A stretch of DNA of 64,000 nt from Tychonema sp. LEGE 06208. Its GTDB lineage: Bacteria; Cyanobacteriota; Cyanobacteriia; Cyanobacteriales; Microcoleaceae. Below are positions 19,404 through 27,825 of the stretch, piece after piece. The position numbers and the translations under genes were made by a program. The stretch lies in contig NZ_JADEWT010000009.1 of NCBI RefSeq assembly GCF_015207505.1, forward strand, positions 1 through 64,000, written 5' to 3'. Under the pieces are notes generated by a model. The model saw only the letters and a program-made list of their open reading frames with translations, did no database searches and was not told the origin of the DNA. Position 1 is the first letter of the stretch. The number at the start of each line of letters is the position of its first letter.

Positions 19404-20729
19404 ATGAGCGCTGCACTCCCGTTAACAGGCAAAGTTACAGTAGTCCAGGTAATTAACGGTCAACCCGTTACGATCGAAGTTGACGGCACTAATGCCCCGA
19501 TTACTGGGGGAAATTTTGTTGATTTAGTTGAACGGGGCATCTACGATGGGGTGATGTTTCACCGAGTGGTACGCCAGCCAGATCCTTTTGTGGTGCAAGG
19601 AGGCGATCCGCGCAGCAAAGATCCTACAATTCCCGCAAGTCAATTGGGAACAGGTAATTTTATTGACCCGGATACTAATGGGCCGCGTTTTATTCCTTTG
19701 GAAATCAAGCCGCAAGGCGCGGCGCAACCTGTTTACAACCAAGTTGTGACTCAGACACCGCAGTTGAAGCACACTGCCGGGGCTGTGGCAATGGCTCGGG
19801 CTACTGCTTTGAATTCGGCTTCTTCGCAGTTCTATTTTGCTTTGGATACTTTGCCGTTTTTGGATGGCAATTATGCTGTTTTTGGCAATGTTGTTCAAGG
19901 TTTTGAAACGGTGAATGCGGTGCAGCAGGGCGATCGCATTTCGAGCGCTAAAGTCGTTGGAGGAATCGTCCCAAGTCGGGTTTCCAACATCATTAGCGAT
20001 ACTGGTTTGCTGAACAATTTGGTTAATACTACCAATTTTGTCAATCTGTCTTTGCGAGCGCTCAGATTGCCTGATGCCCCGAATAACTATCAAGTTACCA
20101 CCCAAGATTCTCAGCAAAACCCCAGCGGCGTGCTCGGCGGTAGTGGAAACGATCGCATTATCGGTTCGCCGATTGATGATGCCATTAACGGTAGCCAAGG
20201 CAATGATACTCTCACCGGCGAAGCAGGCGACGACTTCCTTAGAGGCGGCAAAGGTAACGACTTAATTAGTGGCGGTGTTGGCAACGATATTATCAACGGA
20301 AATCTCGGCGACGATACTATCAATGGCGATGCTGGTAACGACTTTTTGAGAGGTGGCAAAGGGAATGACGTGTTAATTGGTGGTGATGGCAACGATATTT
20401 TGATTGGAGATTTAGGCAACGACACTCTCACTGGTGGCGCAGGTGCCGATAATTTTGTTTTAATCGCAGGTGATGGAGAAACGGATACAATTACTGATTT
20501 TATATCGCAGCAGGGCGATCGCATTGGCATTGGCGGTACCAGTTTGGCAAGTCTGGTATTTACTCAATCGGGAAGCAACACTTTAATTCAATCAGGCGGG
20601 GCTACTTTGGCTAATGTTCAAAATGCTACGGCCGCAGCAGTTCAAAGTGCTGTTTTTGCCGTTGATTTTGCTACTATTTCCCGTCCTAATGACTTGCCAG
20701 TAGGCGACGCTGCGTTCAGAATCGGCTAA
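19404..20729 (+). CDS. Cyclophilin-type peptidyl-prolyl isomerase fused to RTX repeats
   Basis: Residues ~8-185 form a cyclophilin domain: GGNFVDLVERGIYDGVMFHR, VVQGGDPRSKDP, AGAVAMARA, and SSQFYFAL. Residues ~245-352 hold about a dozen calcium-binding RTX nonapeptides (GGSGNDRIIG, GNDTLTGEA, GGKGNDVLIG and so on), followed by a serralysin-like C-terminal segment GETDTITDFISQQGDRIGI. No signal peptide is present; the RTX tail suggests type I secretion and calcium-dependent folding outside the cell. No ABC exporter genes lie nearby. The gene starts at ATG 19404 and stands alone. A secreted folding catalyst carrying its own export tag is the simplest reading. Confidence 0.88.
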   Translation: MSAALPLTGKVTVVQVINGQPVTIEVDGTNAPITGGNFVDLVERGIYDGVMFHRVVRQPDPFVVQGGDPRSKDPTIPASQLGTGNFIDPDTNGPRFIPLEIKPQGAAQPVYNQVVTQTPQLKHTAGAVAMARATALNSASSQFYFALDTLPFLDGNYAVFGNVVQGFETVNAVQQGDRISSAKVVGGIVPSRVSNIISDTGLLNNLVNTTNFVNLSLRALRLPDAPNNYQVTTQDSQQNPSGVLGGSGNDRIIGSPIDDAINGSQGNDTLTGEAGDDFLRGGKGNDLISGGVGNDIINGNLGDDTINGDAGNDFLRGGKGNDVLIGGDGNDILIGDLGNDTLTGGAGADNFVLIAGDGETDTITDFISQQGDRIGIGGTSLASLVFTQSGSNTLIQSGGATLANVQNATAAAVQSAVFAVDFATISRPNDLPVGDAAFRIG

Positions 20730-21083
20730 CTTTAACCTATAGGTGTAGGGTGCTGATATCGCACCTTACGCGACGATCGATTCCTAATTCCTGATTTCCA
20801 AATTCAACTAATACCGCAGTTGTCTAATTTGAGCGATCGATCCCTCCTATGAGAGATCGAACTGCTATCCCGATTTTTATGAAACAAATTGTTTGCCTAC
20901 AAAGCATCTGCGAAATAACCGGATTATTCGCGATCGCCCGTCACGGCCATAGTTAAGTTCGTGTCTGGGTCAACCCCGATCGACATTTTACTAATATTTT
21001 TGAGTAATATTACCGGTGAAAGTTTCTGGTTATTTGCTATGCTTTGATTGTACATCAAGAATTTATCGCGCAAATTATTGTCA
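20730..21083. other. Gap before pentapeptide gene
   Basis: 354 bp, no gene seen. Several GCGATCG sites and a GTAGGGTGCTGA.. GCACCTTACGC imperfect repeat near 20745-20771 are all I can describe. Confidence 0.4.
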
Positions 21084-21800
21084 ATGAACAGAGTTCTGAG
21101 GTTGAAAACTTTAGCTGCTACAGTGCTGGCGATCGCCCTGTTCACTCTCTACTTAACTCCTCCTGCGATCGCCGCGAATGCCGAGGATTTGAGTCAGCTA
21201 TTAAAAGATAATTGGTGCGTCAGCTTTTTGTGGAAGCAGTGCGATTTGAGCGCTGCCGATTTGCAGGGAGTTAATCTCACTGAAGCCAACTTGAGTGGCG
21301 CTAATTTGTCCGGCGCTAACTTGTCTGGTGCTAATTTAAAAAATGCTGACCTTTCGGGCGCAGATCTCAGCCGCGCCAATTTGACAAATGCTGATATTTT
21401 GGGTACTACTCTCAGTCGAGCAAATTTGACTGAAGCTAATTTAAACCGCACCAAATTGTGGGACGCTAATCTGACTCTAGCAAATCTCAGTCGCGCCAAC
21501 CTACAAGATGCTAATGTGTTAGATTCTCGACTTTGGGGAAGCAATCTCACTGAAGCTAATTTAACTGATGCGACGCTGCACGGTGCTGACTTGCAATATG
21601 CTAATTTGGCAAATACGAACTTGACAGGTGCCGACTTGCACAGCTTTTATTTTAGAGGTTCCAAACAAGTCACAAATCTGAGCAATGCTAATTTAGAAGG
21701 TGCTATTTTAACGAAAGCAAATTTCAGAGGTGCGGTGCTGGCTGGGGCAATAATGCCCGACGGATCTATTAATGAAGAAGTTGGCTTTAATTTAAAGTAA
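21084..21800 (+). CDS. Exported pentapeptide-repeat protein
   Basis: 238 residues. A signal peptide (MNRVLRLKTLAATVLAIALF, cleavage near AIA-AN) is followed by a short Cys-containing region (LKDNWCVSFLWKQCDLS) and then about 27 A(D/N)LxX pentapeptides that should fold as a right-handed quadrilateral beta helix. The location is predicted to be periplasm or thylakoid lumen, where such proteins are common in cyanobacteria; function is unknown. The two cysteines just before the repeats could form a disulfide. Start ATG 21084 was chosen because a TTG at 21048 precedes the signal peptide without need. Stands alone. Confidence 0.85.
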   Translation: MNRVLRLKTLAATVLAIALFTLYLTPPAIAANAEDLSQLLKDNWCVSFLWKQCDLSAADLQGVNLTEANLSGANLSGANLSGANLKNADLSGADLSRANLTNADILGTTLSRANLTEANLNRTKLWDANLTLANLSRANLQDANVLDSRLWGSNLTEANLTDATLHGADLQYANLANTNLTGADLHSFYFRGSKQVTNLSNANLEGAILTKANFRGAVLAGAIMPDGSINEEVGFNLK

Positions 21801-22226
21801 ACTCGCTTTGAATTATCTCCCAAACCAGTAATAACAGGTAAAATGCCTGTTTCACAATGCCTGACTTTTTTCAGGCTTTCCTGCCTGTTCCACAATGTAT
21901 TAATTTTCTGAACCAGTCAACAAAAGTTCCTAAAAGCTGGTTGAGGATGGTGTCAAGATTCCGTTAAAAGCAGGGTGCGATCGACCTTTCAACTCCCAAC
22001 CAGTCAATATCGCTAAAATCTATCTCAAATTTCCGACCGAAGCTGCACGCATCTGTTACAATTTTTAACAGAGCCAGAACAGCACGCCCGTCTGAATTCA
22101 CCGGAAATCGAAAAAACTAGATATTTAGTTTAACCTCTCAGATTACTCTAAAATCTAAAATCTAAAATCTAAAATCGACACTGGAGTCAATCTAAAATTA
22201 TTCAATCTAAAATCTAAAATCGACTG
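21801..22226. other. Gap before ccdA with repeats
   Basis: No gene. Contains a small hairpin GCCTGA (21860-21865) / TCAGGC (21872-21877), a copy of CCTGTTCCACAATG, and heptamer repeats directly upstream of ccdA. Confidence 0.5.
22147..22174. repeat. Heptamer tandem repeat (TCTAAAA)x4
   Basis: Four exact TCTAAAA copies; the same unit returns at 22189-22219, up to seven bases before the ccdA start codon. STRR type. Confidence 0.85.
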
Positions 22227-22958
22227 ATGGAAACCTTGGAAACCCTACTTTACGAACTCGCACAATTTGCTAATAATTTAGTCAACACTCAACTGACTCA
22301 TCTAAGTTTAGTCAGCGTCGGAGTCATCTTTTTGGCAGGGTTGCTAACGAGCTTAACGCCCTGTATGCTTTCCATGTTGCCGATTACGATCGGCTACATC
22401 GGCGGATACGAAGCAAAAAGCCGCCTCCAAGCCGCCACCCAGTCTGCATGGTTTTCCTTGGGTTTGGCGACAACCCTTGCGGGTTTAGGCATTGTAGCAT
22501 CATTTGCCGGCCAAATTTATGGCAAAATTGGTCTGGGTTTGCCGATCGTTGTCAGCATCATCGCTATTTTAATGGGGCTGAATTTACTCGAAGCTTTACC
22601 CTTGCAAATGCCGTCTTTTGACGCTGCGGGCTGGGTGCCGAAAAATTTGCCCGCAGCGGTGCGATCGTACTTATTGGGCTTAACTTTTGGTTTAGTAGCG
22701 TCTCCCTGCAGCACGCCTGTTTTAGCGACGCTGTTAGCTTGGGTTTCCAAAACGGGAGATGTTGTTTTAGGTGGTGTGTTGCTGCTGTTTTACGCCGCTG
22801 GCTACGTCGCTCCCCTAATTATAGCCGGGACTTTTACCGCGAGCATTAAAAAGTTGTTAGAATTACGCAGGTGGTCGAGTTGGATTACGCCTGTCAGTGG
22901 CGTTTTGCTGGTAGGATTTGGCGTTTTTTCCCTGATTTCCCGCATACTTCCCGCGTAA
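22227..22958 (+). CDS. ccdA: CcdA, thiol-disulfide transporter for cytochrome c assembly
   Basis: Polytopic membrane protein (about six TM segments) of the DsbD/CcdA family. It moves electrons from stromal or cytoplasmic thioredoxin across the thylakoid membrane to keep apocytochrome c heme-binding cysteines reduced. The two redox cysteines are in SLTPCMLSMLP and VASPCSTPVLA, each in a transmembrane helix. Length 243 is normal. It is followed 295 bp later by ccs1, its partner in the system II cytochrome c maturation pathway, and the two are often neighbours in cyanobacteria. A run of TCTAAAA heptamers sits where the ribosome site should be; no good Shine-Dalgarno is seen. Confidence 0.93.
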   Translation: METLETLLYELAQFANNLVNTQLTHLSLVSVGVIFLAGLLTSLTPCMLSMLPITIGYIGGYEAKSRLQAATQSAWFSLGLATTLAGLGIVASFAGQIYGKIGLGLPIVVSIIAILMGLNLLEALPLQMPSFDAAGWVPKNLPAAVRSYLLGLTFGLVASPCSTPVLATLLAWVSKTGDVVLGGVLLLFYAAGYVAPLIIAGTFTASIKKLLELRRWSSWITPVSGVLLVGFGVFSLISRILPA

Positions 22959-23169
22959 GGTTGGCAGTTAGGTTTGTAGTAAGGACTTTAGTTATTGTTG
23001 AGTAAAGATATAGCAATTATTACAAAATTGGCGTTTTTTTTGGCGAACCGCGAAGACGCGAAGTACACGAAGGAAGAACAAAGAAAGACTTGACAATTGA
23101 TTGATAATTGCTAGATAAGAACTGTTTATTCCGTCTTCCCTCTTCCTTCTTCTCTCTTCCGACGGACTT

Positions 23170-23214
23170 ACATCCGTTACATCCGTTACATCCGTTACAT
23201 CCGTTACATCCCGT
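23170..23214. repeat. Nonamer tandem repeat (ACATCCGTT)x4 plus one variant
   Basis: Four exact ACATCCGTT units from 23170 to 23205, then ACATCCCGT. It lies between ccdA and ccs1, 39 bp before the ccs1 start codon. It is the only nonamer array found in the window; the others are heptamers. Confidence 0.85.
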
Positions 23215-23253
23215 ACATTGCTCGTTGCCGAACTTCCTTCTTCATAATTACCA

Positions 23254-24666
23254 ATGACATCAAAAGAAGTATTTCTATCTAAACTATCAAACTGGGCGAC
23301 TGCGCCTCAAAGGTTTTTCAAGCGAGAAATTTTGCCGGTGCTGGCAGATTTGCGGCTGGCAATTATTTTGTTGCTGGCGATCGCACTTTTCAGCATTTCT
23401 GGCACAGTGATAGAACAAGGCCAATCGGTAGAGTTTTACCAATCCAACTATCCCGAACACCCGGCTTTGTTCGGCTTCCTAACTTGGAAAGTTGTACTGA
23501 TTGCAGGATTAGACCATGTTTACCGCACTTGGTGGTTTTTGTCAATCCTAATTTTGTTCGGCAGTAGCTTGACAGCTTGCACTTTTACCAGACAATTTCC
23601 GGCGCTAAAAGCCGCCCGCCGCTGGAAATTTTATGAAGAACCAAAGCAGTTTGAAAAGTTAGCTCTGAGTGCGGAGTTAGAAACAGTTCCTTTAACTTCG
23701 TTAGAACAACTTTTGCAGCAAAAAAACTACCGCATCTTTCGAGAAGGTGAAAAAGTTTATGCTCGCAAGGGCATAATTGGCAAAATCGGCCCGATTATTG
23801 TTCACGCCAGTATGCTAATTATTTTAGCTGGGTCGATGTGGGGCTCGCTGACGGGGTTTCTCGGTCAAGAAATGGTGGCTAGCGGTGAAAATTTTAAGGT
23901 GCAGAATATTATGGATGCTGGGCCTTGGGCGGGGCCGCAAATACCGAAGGATTGGTCGATGCGCGTGAATCGGTTCTGGATCGATTATAGTCCGAGCGGG
24001 GCGATCGACCAATTTTACTCGGATCTGTCGGTTTTGGACAAAACAGGCCAAGAGGTCGATCGCAAAACCATTCACGTTAACGAGCCTCTGAGATATCGGG
24101 GTGTGACTTTTTATCAAGCAGATTGGGCGATCGCCGCCGTGCGAGTCCGCCTCAACAAAAGCCCGGTTTTGCAACTACCAATGGCTCAGTTAGACACTCA
24201 AGGTCAAGGCAGAATTTGGGGCGCTTGGATTCCGACAAAACCAGATTTGAGTGCAGGAGTTTCTCTGCTAGCAAAGGACTTGCAAGGAACGATGTTAATC
24301 TACGGTACCGATGGTAAATTATTAACTACAGTTCGCGCCGGCACCGCTGTAGAAGTTAACGGCGTGATGCTGACAATTGACGAAGTTGTAGGCAGCACGG
24401 GATTGCAAATTAAGGCTGATCCGGGGATTCCGCTCGTCTATACTGGCTTCGGGTTGCTGATGCTCAGTGTGTTGATGAGCTATTTGTCTCACTCGCAGAT
24501 TTGGGCTTTGGAGAAAAACGGCAAACTCTATGTGGGCGGGCGCACTAATCGCGCTCAGGTGACTTTTGAAAGAGAAGTTGTGGAGATTTTGGACAAGTTG
24601 GCCGAATCGAAAACAGCAGAGGGAAAAAGTGGAATATCCCCGACTTCTCTAGCCAGTCAAAGTTAA
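23254..24666 (+). CDS. ccs1: Ccs1 (CcsB/ResB), cytochrome c heme lyase component
   Basis: Membrane component of the system II cytochrome c synthase, working with CcsA to deliver and attach heme for cytochromes f and c6. Three N-terminal TM segments are visible ([56 protein letters not shown]), then a large lumenal domain (~215-385) and a last TM helix ([20 protein letters not shown]). The motif SIAGT-like [11 protein letters not shown] and the conserved His in IVHASM match ResB proteins. Length 470 is usual for cyanobacterial Ccs1. Probably cotranscribed with ccdA. CcsA is not in the window. Confidence 0.92.
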   Translation: MTSKEVFLSKLSNWATAPQRFFKREILPVLADLRLAIILLLAIALFSISGTVIEQGQSVEFYQSNYPEHPALFGFLTWKVVLIAGLDHVYRTWWFLSILILFGSSLTACTFTRQFPALKAARRWKFYEEPKQFEKLALSAELETVPLTSLEQLLQQKNYRIFREGEKVYARKGIIGKIGPIIVHASMLIILAGSMWGSLTGFLGQEMVASGENFKVQNIMDAGPWAGPQIPKDWSMRVNRFWIDYSPSGAIDQFYSDLSVLDKTGQEVDRKTIHVNEPLRYRGVTFYQADWAIAAVRVRLNKSPVLQLPMAQLDTQGQGRIWGAWIPTKPDLSAGVSLLAKDLQGTMLIYGTDGKLLTTVRAGTAVEVNGVMLTIDEVVGSTGLQIKADPGIPLVYTGFGLLMLSVLMSYLSHSQIWALEKNGKLYVGGRTNRAQVTFEREVVEILDKLAESKTAEGKSGISPTSLASQS

Positions 24667-24741
24667 CCGCACCAATCTGTAAGGTGCACGCTGTGCACCT
24701 TACACCAAGGGCTCGAACGAAAAATAAAATAAACAATAAAT

Positions 24742-25002
24742 GTGGATAAAAAAATAGAATTTAGTCAACACGCCTTGCTGAAAATAGAAATTCTCGAAAG
24801 TCACGGGGTTACAATTTCAACAGATTTAATTTCCGAAACTGTTAGATAGCCGAGTTGGGTAGAAGCAAGCGGTCAAGGGAAGTTTATTTGCAAAAAAAGA
24901 TTGAATGGACTTGTCCTAAGAGTGGTCTACCAAGAATATTCAGATAGAATTTTAGTAATTACTGCTTATCCTGGTAAGAGGTCAAGATATGAAAAAGATT
25001 AG
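24742..25002 (+). pseudogene. DUF4258-like gene with an in-frame amber stop
   Basis: Starting at GTG 24742, an 86-codon frame reads through one TAG (24847-24849). Before it: VDKKIEFSQHALLKIEIL and on to LISETVR; after it: PSWVEASGQGKFICKKRLNG, LVLRVVYQEYSDRILVITAY, PGKRSRYEKD. The pattern (S-x-H-A-x-x-K start, LRVVYxE and ITAYP end) is that of DUF4258/RelE-like toxin-type proteins. The frame overlaps the following DUF2283 gene by 14 bases, a usual layout for this pair. The stop may come from CAG to TAG. I call it a pseudogene unless readthrough occurs. Confidence 0.65.
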
Positions 25003-25201
25003 ATATAGCCCTGATGTAGATGCGATGCTGATTGAAATTTCCGATCCTCTTCGAGGGCTTCGCCAACGCCCGATCGCCTATGCCGAAGATGAAGGGCAAA
25101 TGATTCTCCACTATTCTAGCAGTGGAGAACTGGTATTGATCGAAATATTAGACGTCAAACAATTTATCTCGTTAGAAGCTTTTTCTGAAGCAGTTAAGTA
25201 G
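24989..25201 (+). CDS. DUF2283 family protein, possible antitoxin
   Basis: Small 70-residue protein: MKKIRYSPDVDAMLIEISD at the N-terminus and SSGELVLIEILDVKQFI at the C-terminus are the DUF2283 pattern. The family is often encoded next to DUF4258 and is thought to act as its antitoxin partner; this is inference from gene pairing. The insert PLRGLRQRP between the two conserved parts looks longer than usual and its DNA (CTTCGAGGGCTTCGCC) resembles a dispersed repeat. The upstream partner is broken by an in-frame stop, so this would be an orphan antitoxin. Confidence 0.7.
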   Translation: MKKIRYSPDVDAMLIEISDPLRGLRQRPIAYAEDEGQMILHYSSSGELVLIEILDVKQFISLEAFSEAVK

Positions 25202-25362
25202 GCTGCTCTACTCTAGCGTTATTTTTCGATCCAAACCAACAGTCTCAGTGACGCACCCTTGCAAAAAACGGTGCATCAGAATCATGCTTTTGGTGCTGAT
25301 TGAGAATCTCAAACCTGACGCACCCTACCGCAATAAGTACCAGCCGCAGAAGACTCTACCTT

Positions 25363-25782
25363 CTACTTTTCGTGCCGCACCTCAATCACAGTGTGTACGT
25401 TCCCCCTCGGAGAAAAATCGCCCTTCACCGTCGCTTCGAGCGGCGAGCAAGCAGCGACAAAATCGTCTAAAATTTGATTGATCGATTCTTCGTGAGAAAT
25501 GTAGCGATCGCGATAACTGTTAACATACAATTTCAGGGCCTTCAATTCCACCACCCGCTCGTCTGGCACGTAAGTAACGTGAATTGTGGCAAAATCTGGA
25601 TAGCCAGAAAACGGACACTTGCAAGTAAACTCCGGCAAAGTAATGTTAATCGTATAGCGCCGCCCGACTCGCGGATTCGGAAAAGTAATTAACTGCCCTT
25701 CCAAAATCTCGCGTTCGCCGTATTTCATTTCTTCGGTACTTGACTTTTGCGACATACTTTGTTCGGTTTGCTGGTGATTCAT
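25363..25782 (-). CDS. queF: QueF, NADPH-dependent preQ0 reductase
   Basis: Reduces 7-cyano-7-deazaguanine (preQ0) to preQ1 in queuosine biosynthesis for tRNA modification. The active-site thioimide-forming Cys and the catalytic Asp are visible in FTCKCPFSGYPDFA, and the NADPH/substrate region in ELKALKLYVNSYRDRYISHEE is the short unimodular (type I) form. Length 139 is normal. The N-terminal ~20 residues are variable; ATG 25782 was taken, with an ATG at 25755 as an alternative. No other que genes nearby. Divergent from the coiled-coil membrane protein gene. Confidence 0.95.
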   Translation of the reverse strand: MNHQQTEQSMSQKSSTEEMKYGEREILEGQLITFPNPRVGRRYTINITLPEFTCKCPFSGYPDFATIHVTYVPDERVVELKALKLYVNSYRDRYISHEESINQILDDFVAACSPLEATVKGDFSPRGNVHTVIEVRHEK

Positions 25783-25924
25783 AGCGATCGACTAAAAATT
25801 TCTAACATTTAACTAAACTCACTATTAATATTTTTAACAAATATCTTGACGAATTGTATTGCGATCGATCTAATTGCAAATACTCTCAGGCTAAACTAAA
25901 AAAAGTTCACCCTCGCCAACTACT

Positions 25925-26521
25925 ATGCAAAATACTACCTTATCTGACAATACATCCCCTGAAAACTCCAATAGTTACTCTCCATCGGTACCGATTTCGC
26001 TCTATCGAGAAGTCACCGCCGAATTGCAAGCCGCCCAAGCCATGCTTGACTCCCTCAAAACCCACAACCAGCAATTAGTCCAACAAAATCAACAACTGCG
26101 GCGAGAAGTAGAAACAGTAGTTCAAGTATCCCAACAACTACAGCAAGTAGTCAACTCGGCCCAAAGCCTCACCCAGACAGGGATGCCGCAAATGCCCTCA
26201 GTCAAATTCAATTTTAGCGTTGAACCGGAGCCTCCAGAACCTGTCATCTCGCGGAGTAGCTCTACCATACCTCAACCACCTCAGACAGTGGCTTTTCCCT
26301 TTCCCGTACCGGAAACTTCGCCCACACCCCCTCCGACGCCCGAAACGCTTCCAGAAAAATTATTTTCAGAGGTGCAGGAAACTCCTTACCGGATTCGCTC
26401 TCAACCCAAAAAATCCTCAGACTTAAGCGGATTGTGGTTGGCCATCGCGATTTTTTTGATTGTTATTGCCGCCTTCGGTGCTGGTTATTTAGTTGTTCGC
26501 CCTTTATTAATGAAAAAGTAA
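25925..26521 (+). CDS. Coiled-coil, proline-rich protein with C-terminal membrane anchor
   Basis: 198 residues, unknown function. Residues ~25-80 form a coiled coil rich in Gln and Leu (QQLVQQNQQLRREVETVVQV). A Pro/Ser/Glu-rich linker follows (~95-160), and a single C-terminal TM helix (LWLAIAIFLIVIAAFGAGYL) with a short basic tail KK. The layout suggests a tail-anchored cytoplasmic protein. I recognise it only as a cyanobacterial conserved hypothetical. It is followed by a strong terminator and then convergent speD. Confidence 0.75.
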   Translation: MQNTTLSDNTSPENSNSYSPSVPISLYREVTAELQAAQAMLDSLKTHNQQLVQQNQQLRREVETVVQVSQQLQQVVNSAQSLTQTGMPQMPSVKFNFSVEPEPPEPVISRSSSTIPQPPQTVAFPFPVPETSPTPPPTPETLPEKLFSEVQETPYRIRSQPKKSSDLSGLWLAIAIFLIVIAAFGAGYLVVRPLLMKK

Positions 26522-26532
26522 TTTCCAACAAG

Positions 26533-26561
26533 AATCCCACAGCCCGAGCCGTGGGATTTTT
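26533..26561 (+). terminator. Rho-independent terminator
   Basis: Stem AATCCCAC (26533-26540) / GTGGGATT (26551-26558) with a 10-base loop and a following run of T. It ends the coiled-coil protein gene and may also stop convergent speD transcripts. Confidence 0.8.
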
Positions 26562-26605
26562 ACCAAAACCTAGCATAAAATGTTCAAAGTTACGCTAATT
26601 GGCCA

Positions 26606-27028
26606 TTATACTCTGGCGGCACTCGTTTCTAATGGACGAGGCGCATACTGCTCTTCACAAGCAGAACCTAGGCTGCCCACCCCGGGCTCGAAACCGCGCG
26701 TAAACTCAGTGAGTTTTACCTGTTTAGCTTCCAAAGCTGACTGTAGCACCTTCATGGCCTTGTGAGGGTCTCCGGCTCCGCAGAAAAATAAGTCTGCAGC
26801 AAAATAACCGTGTTCAGGCCAAGTATGGATTGCTATATGAGACTCTGCCAAAGTTGCAGTAGCCGTTACTCCGTGAGGACTAAACTGGTGCACGCACAAA
26901 TCGATGAGAGTAGCTCCTCCGGCTTCGATCGCATCGAGTATGGCGCGGCGGATACGTTCAGGATCGTTGAGCAGGTCTCCTGGAGACTGCCAAGCATCAG
27001 CGATCAGATGGGTTCCCAATTGTTTCAT
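26606..27028 (-). CDS. speD: S-adenosylmethionine decarboxylase proenzyme
   Basis: Makes decarboxylated SAM for spermidine synthesis. It is a class 1B (short, bacterial) proenzyme that self-cleaves at the Glu-Ser bond in LAESHIAIHTWPEHG, turning the serine into the pyruvoyl cofactor; the downstream Cys in FFCGAGDPHKA is the catalytic acid. Start ATG 27028 (MKQLGTHLIADAW, 140 residues) matches the family; a longer frame to 27124 would add 32 residues absent from relatives. GAGGT lies about 13 bases before the ATG. No spermidine synthase gene is adjacent. Confidence 0.93.
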   Translation of the reverse strand: MKQLGTHLIADAWQSPGDLLNDPERIRRAILDAIEAGGATLIDLCVHQFSPHGVTATATLAESHIAIHTWPEHGYFAADLFFCGAGDPHKAMKVLQSALEAKQVKLTEFTRGFEPGVGSLGSACEEQYAPRPLETSAARV

Positions 27029-27234
27029 TCTGCGGGGTTTTACCTCTAACTCACAATTCGTATCAAACCTTTTGACGATAGCACGATGTAAAAAATTTTG
27101 CAAGTAGTCTACCCAAAAAATCAAAAAATAGTGGTGAAGCGCGATCGTCCGAATAATTTTGGCACTTTAGGAGGAGCAACCTGTAGCAAATATATGTAAT
27201 AATCGGTTGGTGAAATCATAGAGAATTATATTCC

Positions 27235-27759
27235 GTGAATCCCTTAAAAGTTTGGAAAAAAATTGCTCTGTTTGTTAGCTTAATGCTGTTATCGCTTTCG
27301 GGTGTCAAAACAGCCGCCTCTGCTACTTCCCCGGCAACAACCTTACAAGCTCAAAATTGCCCCTACGGAGGCAAACCTCTGCCCTTCGCTCAAGTCGTCA
27401 CCGACAAAGATCCCCTCACTATCCGTTCCTCCCCCAACGGCCAGGTTATCGGTTTAGTTCCAAAAGGCTGGCAAGTCGTTACGGGCGATCGAGACGCAAC
27501 GGGAAAGTGGGTAAAAATTGGCAGTCACTTTAGTTCTAACACCCAAACTCTTCGCGAAGGCAGGTTTATGAGTGCACCTTATTTCCGAGTGGGTTGGGTT
27601 TTTAAAAGTTATCTAAAACCTTTAGGAGATTCTTGCGAAAAGCCACTGAACGCACAGCGGGGAATTTTGCCAGAAGTATCAGATAAACAACAAGTTTTGA
27701 TTAATCAAGATTGGCTGCAAATCGGAGATCAAATCGCCAGCCAAAACTCTGAAAAATAA
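27235..27759 (+). CDS. Exported SH3-like domain protein
   Basis: 174 residues starting at GTG 27235. A signal peptide (LKVWKKIALFVSLMLLSLSG) is followed by a bacterial SH3-type segment (~50-130: VTDKDPLTIRSSPNGQVIGL, VPKGWQVVTGDRDATGKWVK, FRVGWVFKSYLKPLG). Such domains usually bind peptidoglycan or wall polymers. Two cysteines (C42 and one near 133) flank the domain and could pair. It lies 66 bp upstream of the CapK-glycosyltransferase unit on the same strand and could be part of its transcript. Confidence 0.75.
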   Translation: MNPLKVWKKIALFVSLMLLSLSGVKTAASATSPATTLQAQNCPYGGKPLPFAQVVTDKDPLTIRSSPNGQVIGLVPKGWQVVTGDRDATGKWVKIGSHFSSNTQTLREGRFMSAPYFRVGWVFKSYLKPLGDSCEKPLNAQRGILPEVSDKQQVLINQDWLQIGDQIASQNSEK

Positions 27760-27825
27760 TTTGATCTTAATGAAATACGCATAAAAACCACAGCGCAGCC
27801 TGCAAAATTCGAGCGATAACAGCTT

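Noticed and set aside
20111-20530. 139-codon minus-strand frame opposite the RTX repeats
   Set aside because: Mirror of the repeated GGxGND codons, giving an artificial Ser/Pro-rich peptide.
25202-25362. preQ1 riboswitch near queF
   Set aside because: This is the 3' side of queF; the true upstream side (25783-25924) shows no preQ1-type stem-loop with a C-rich tail.
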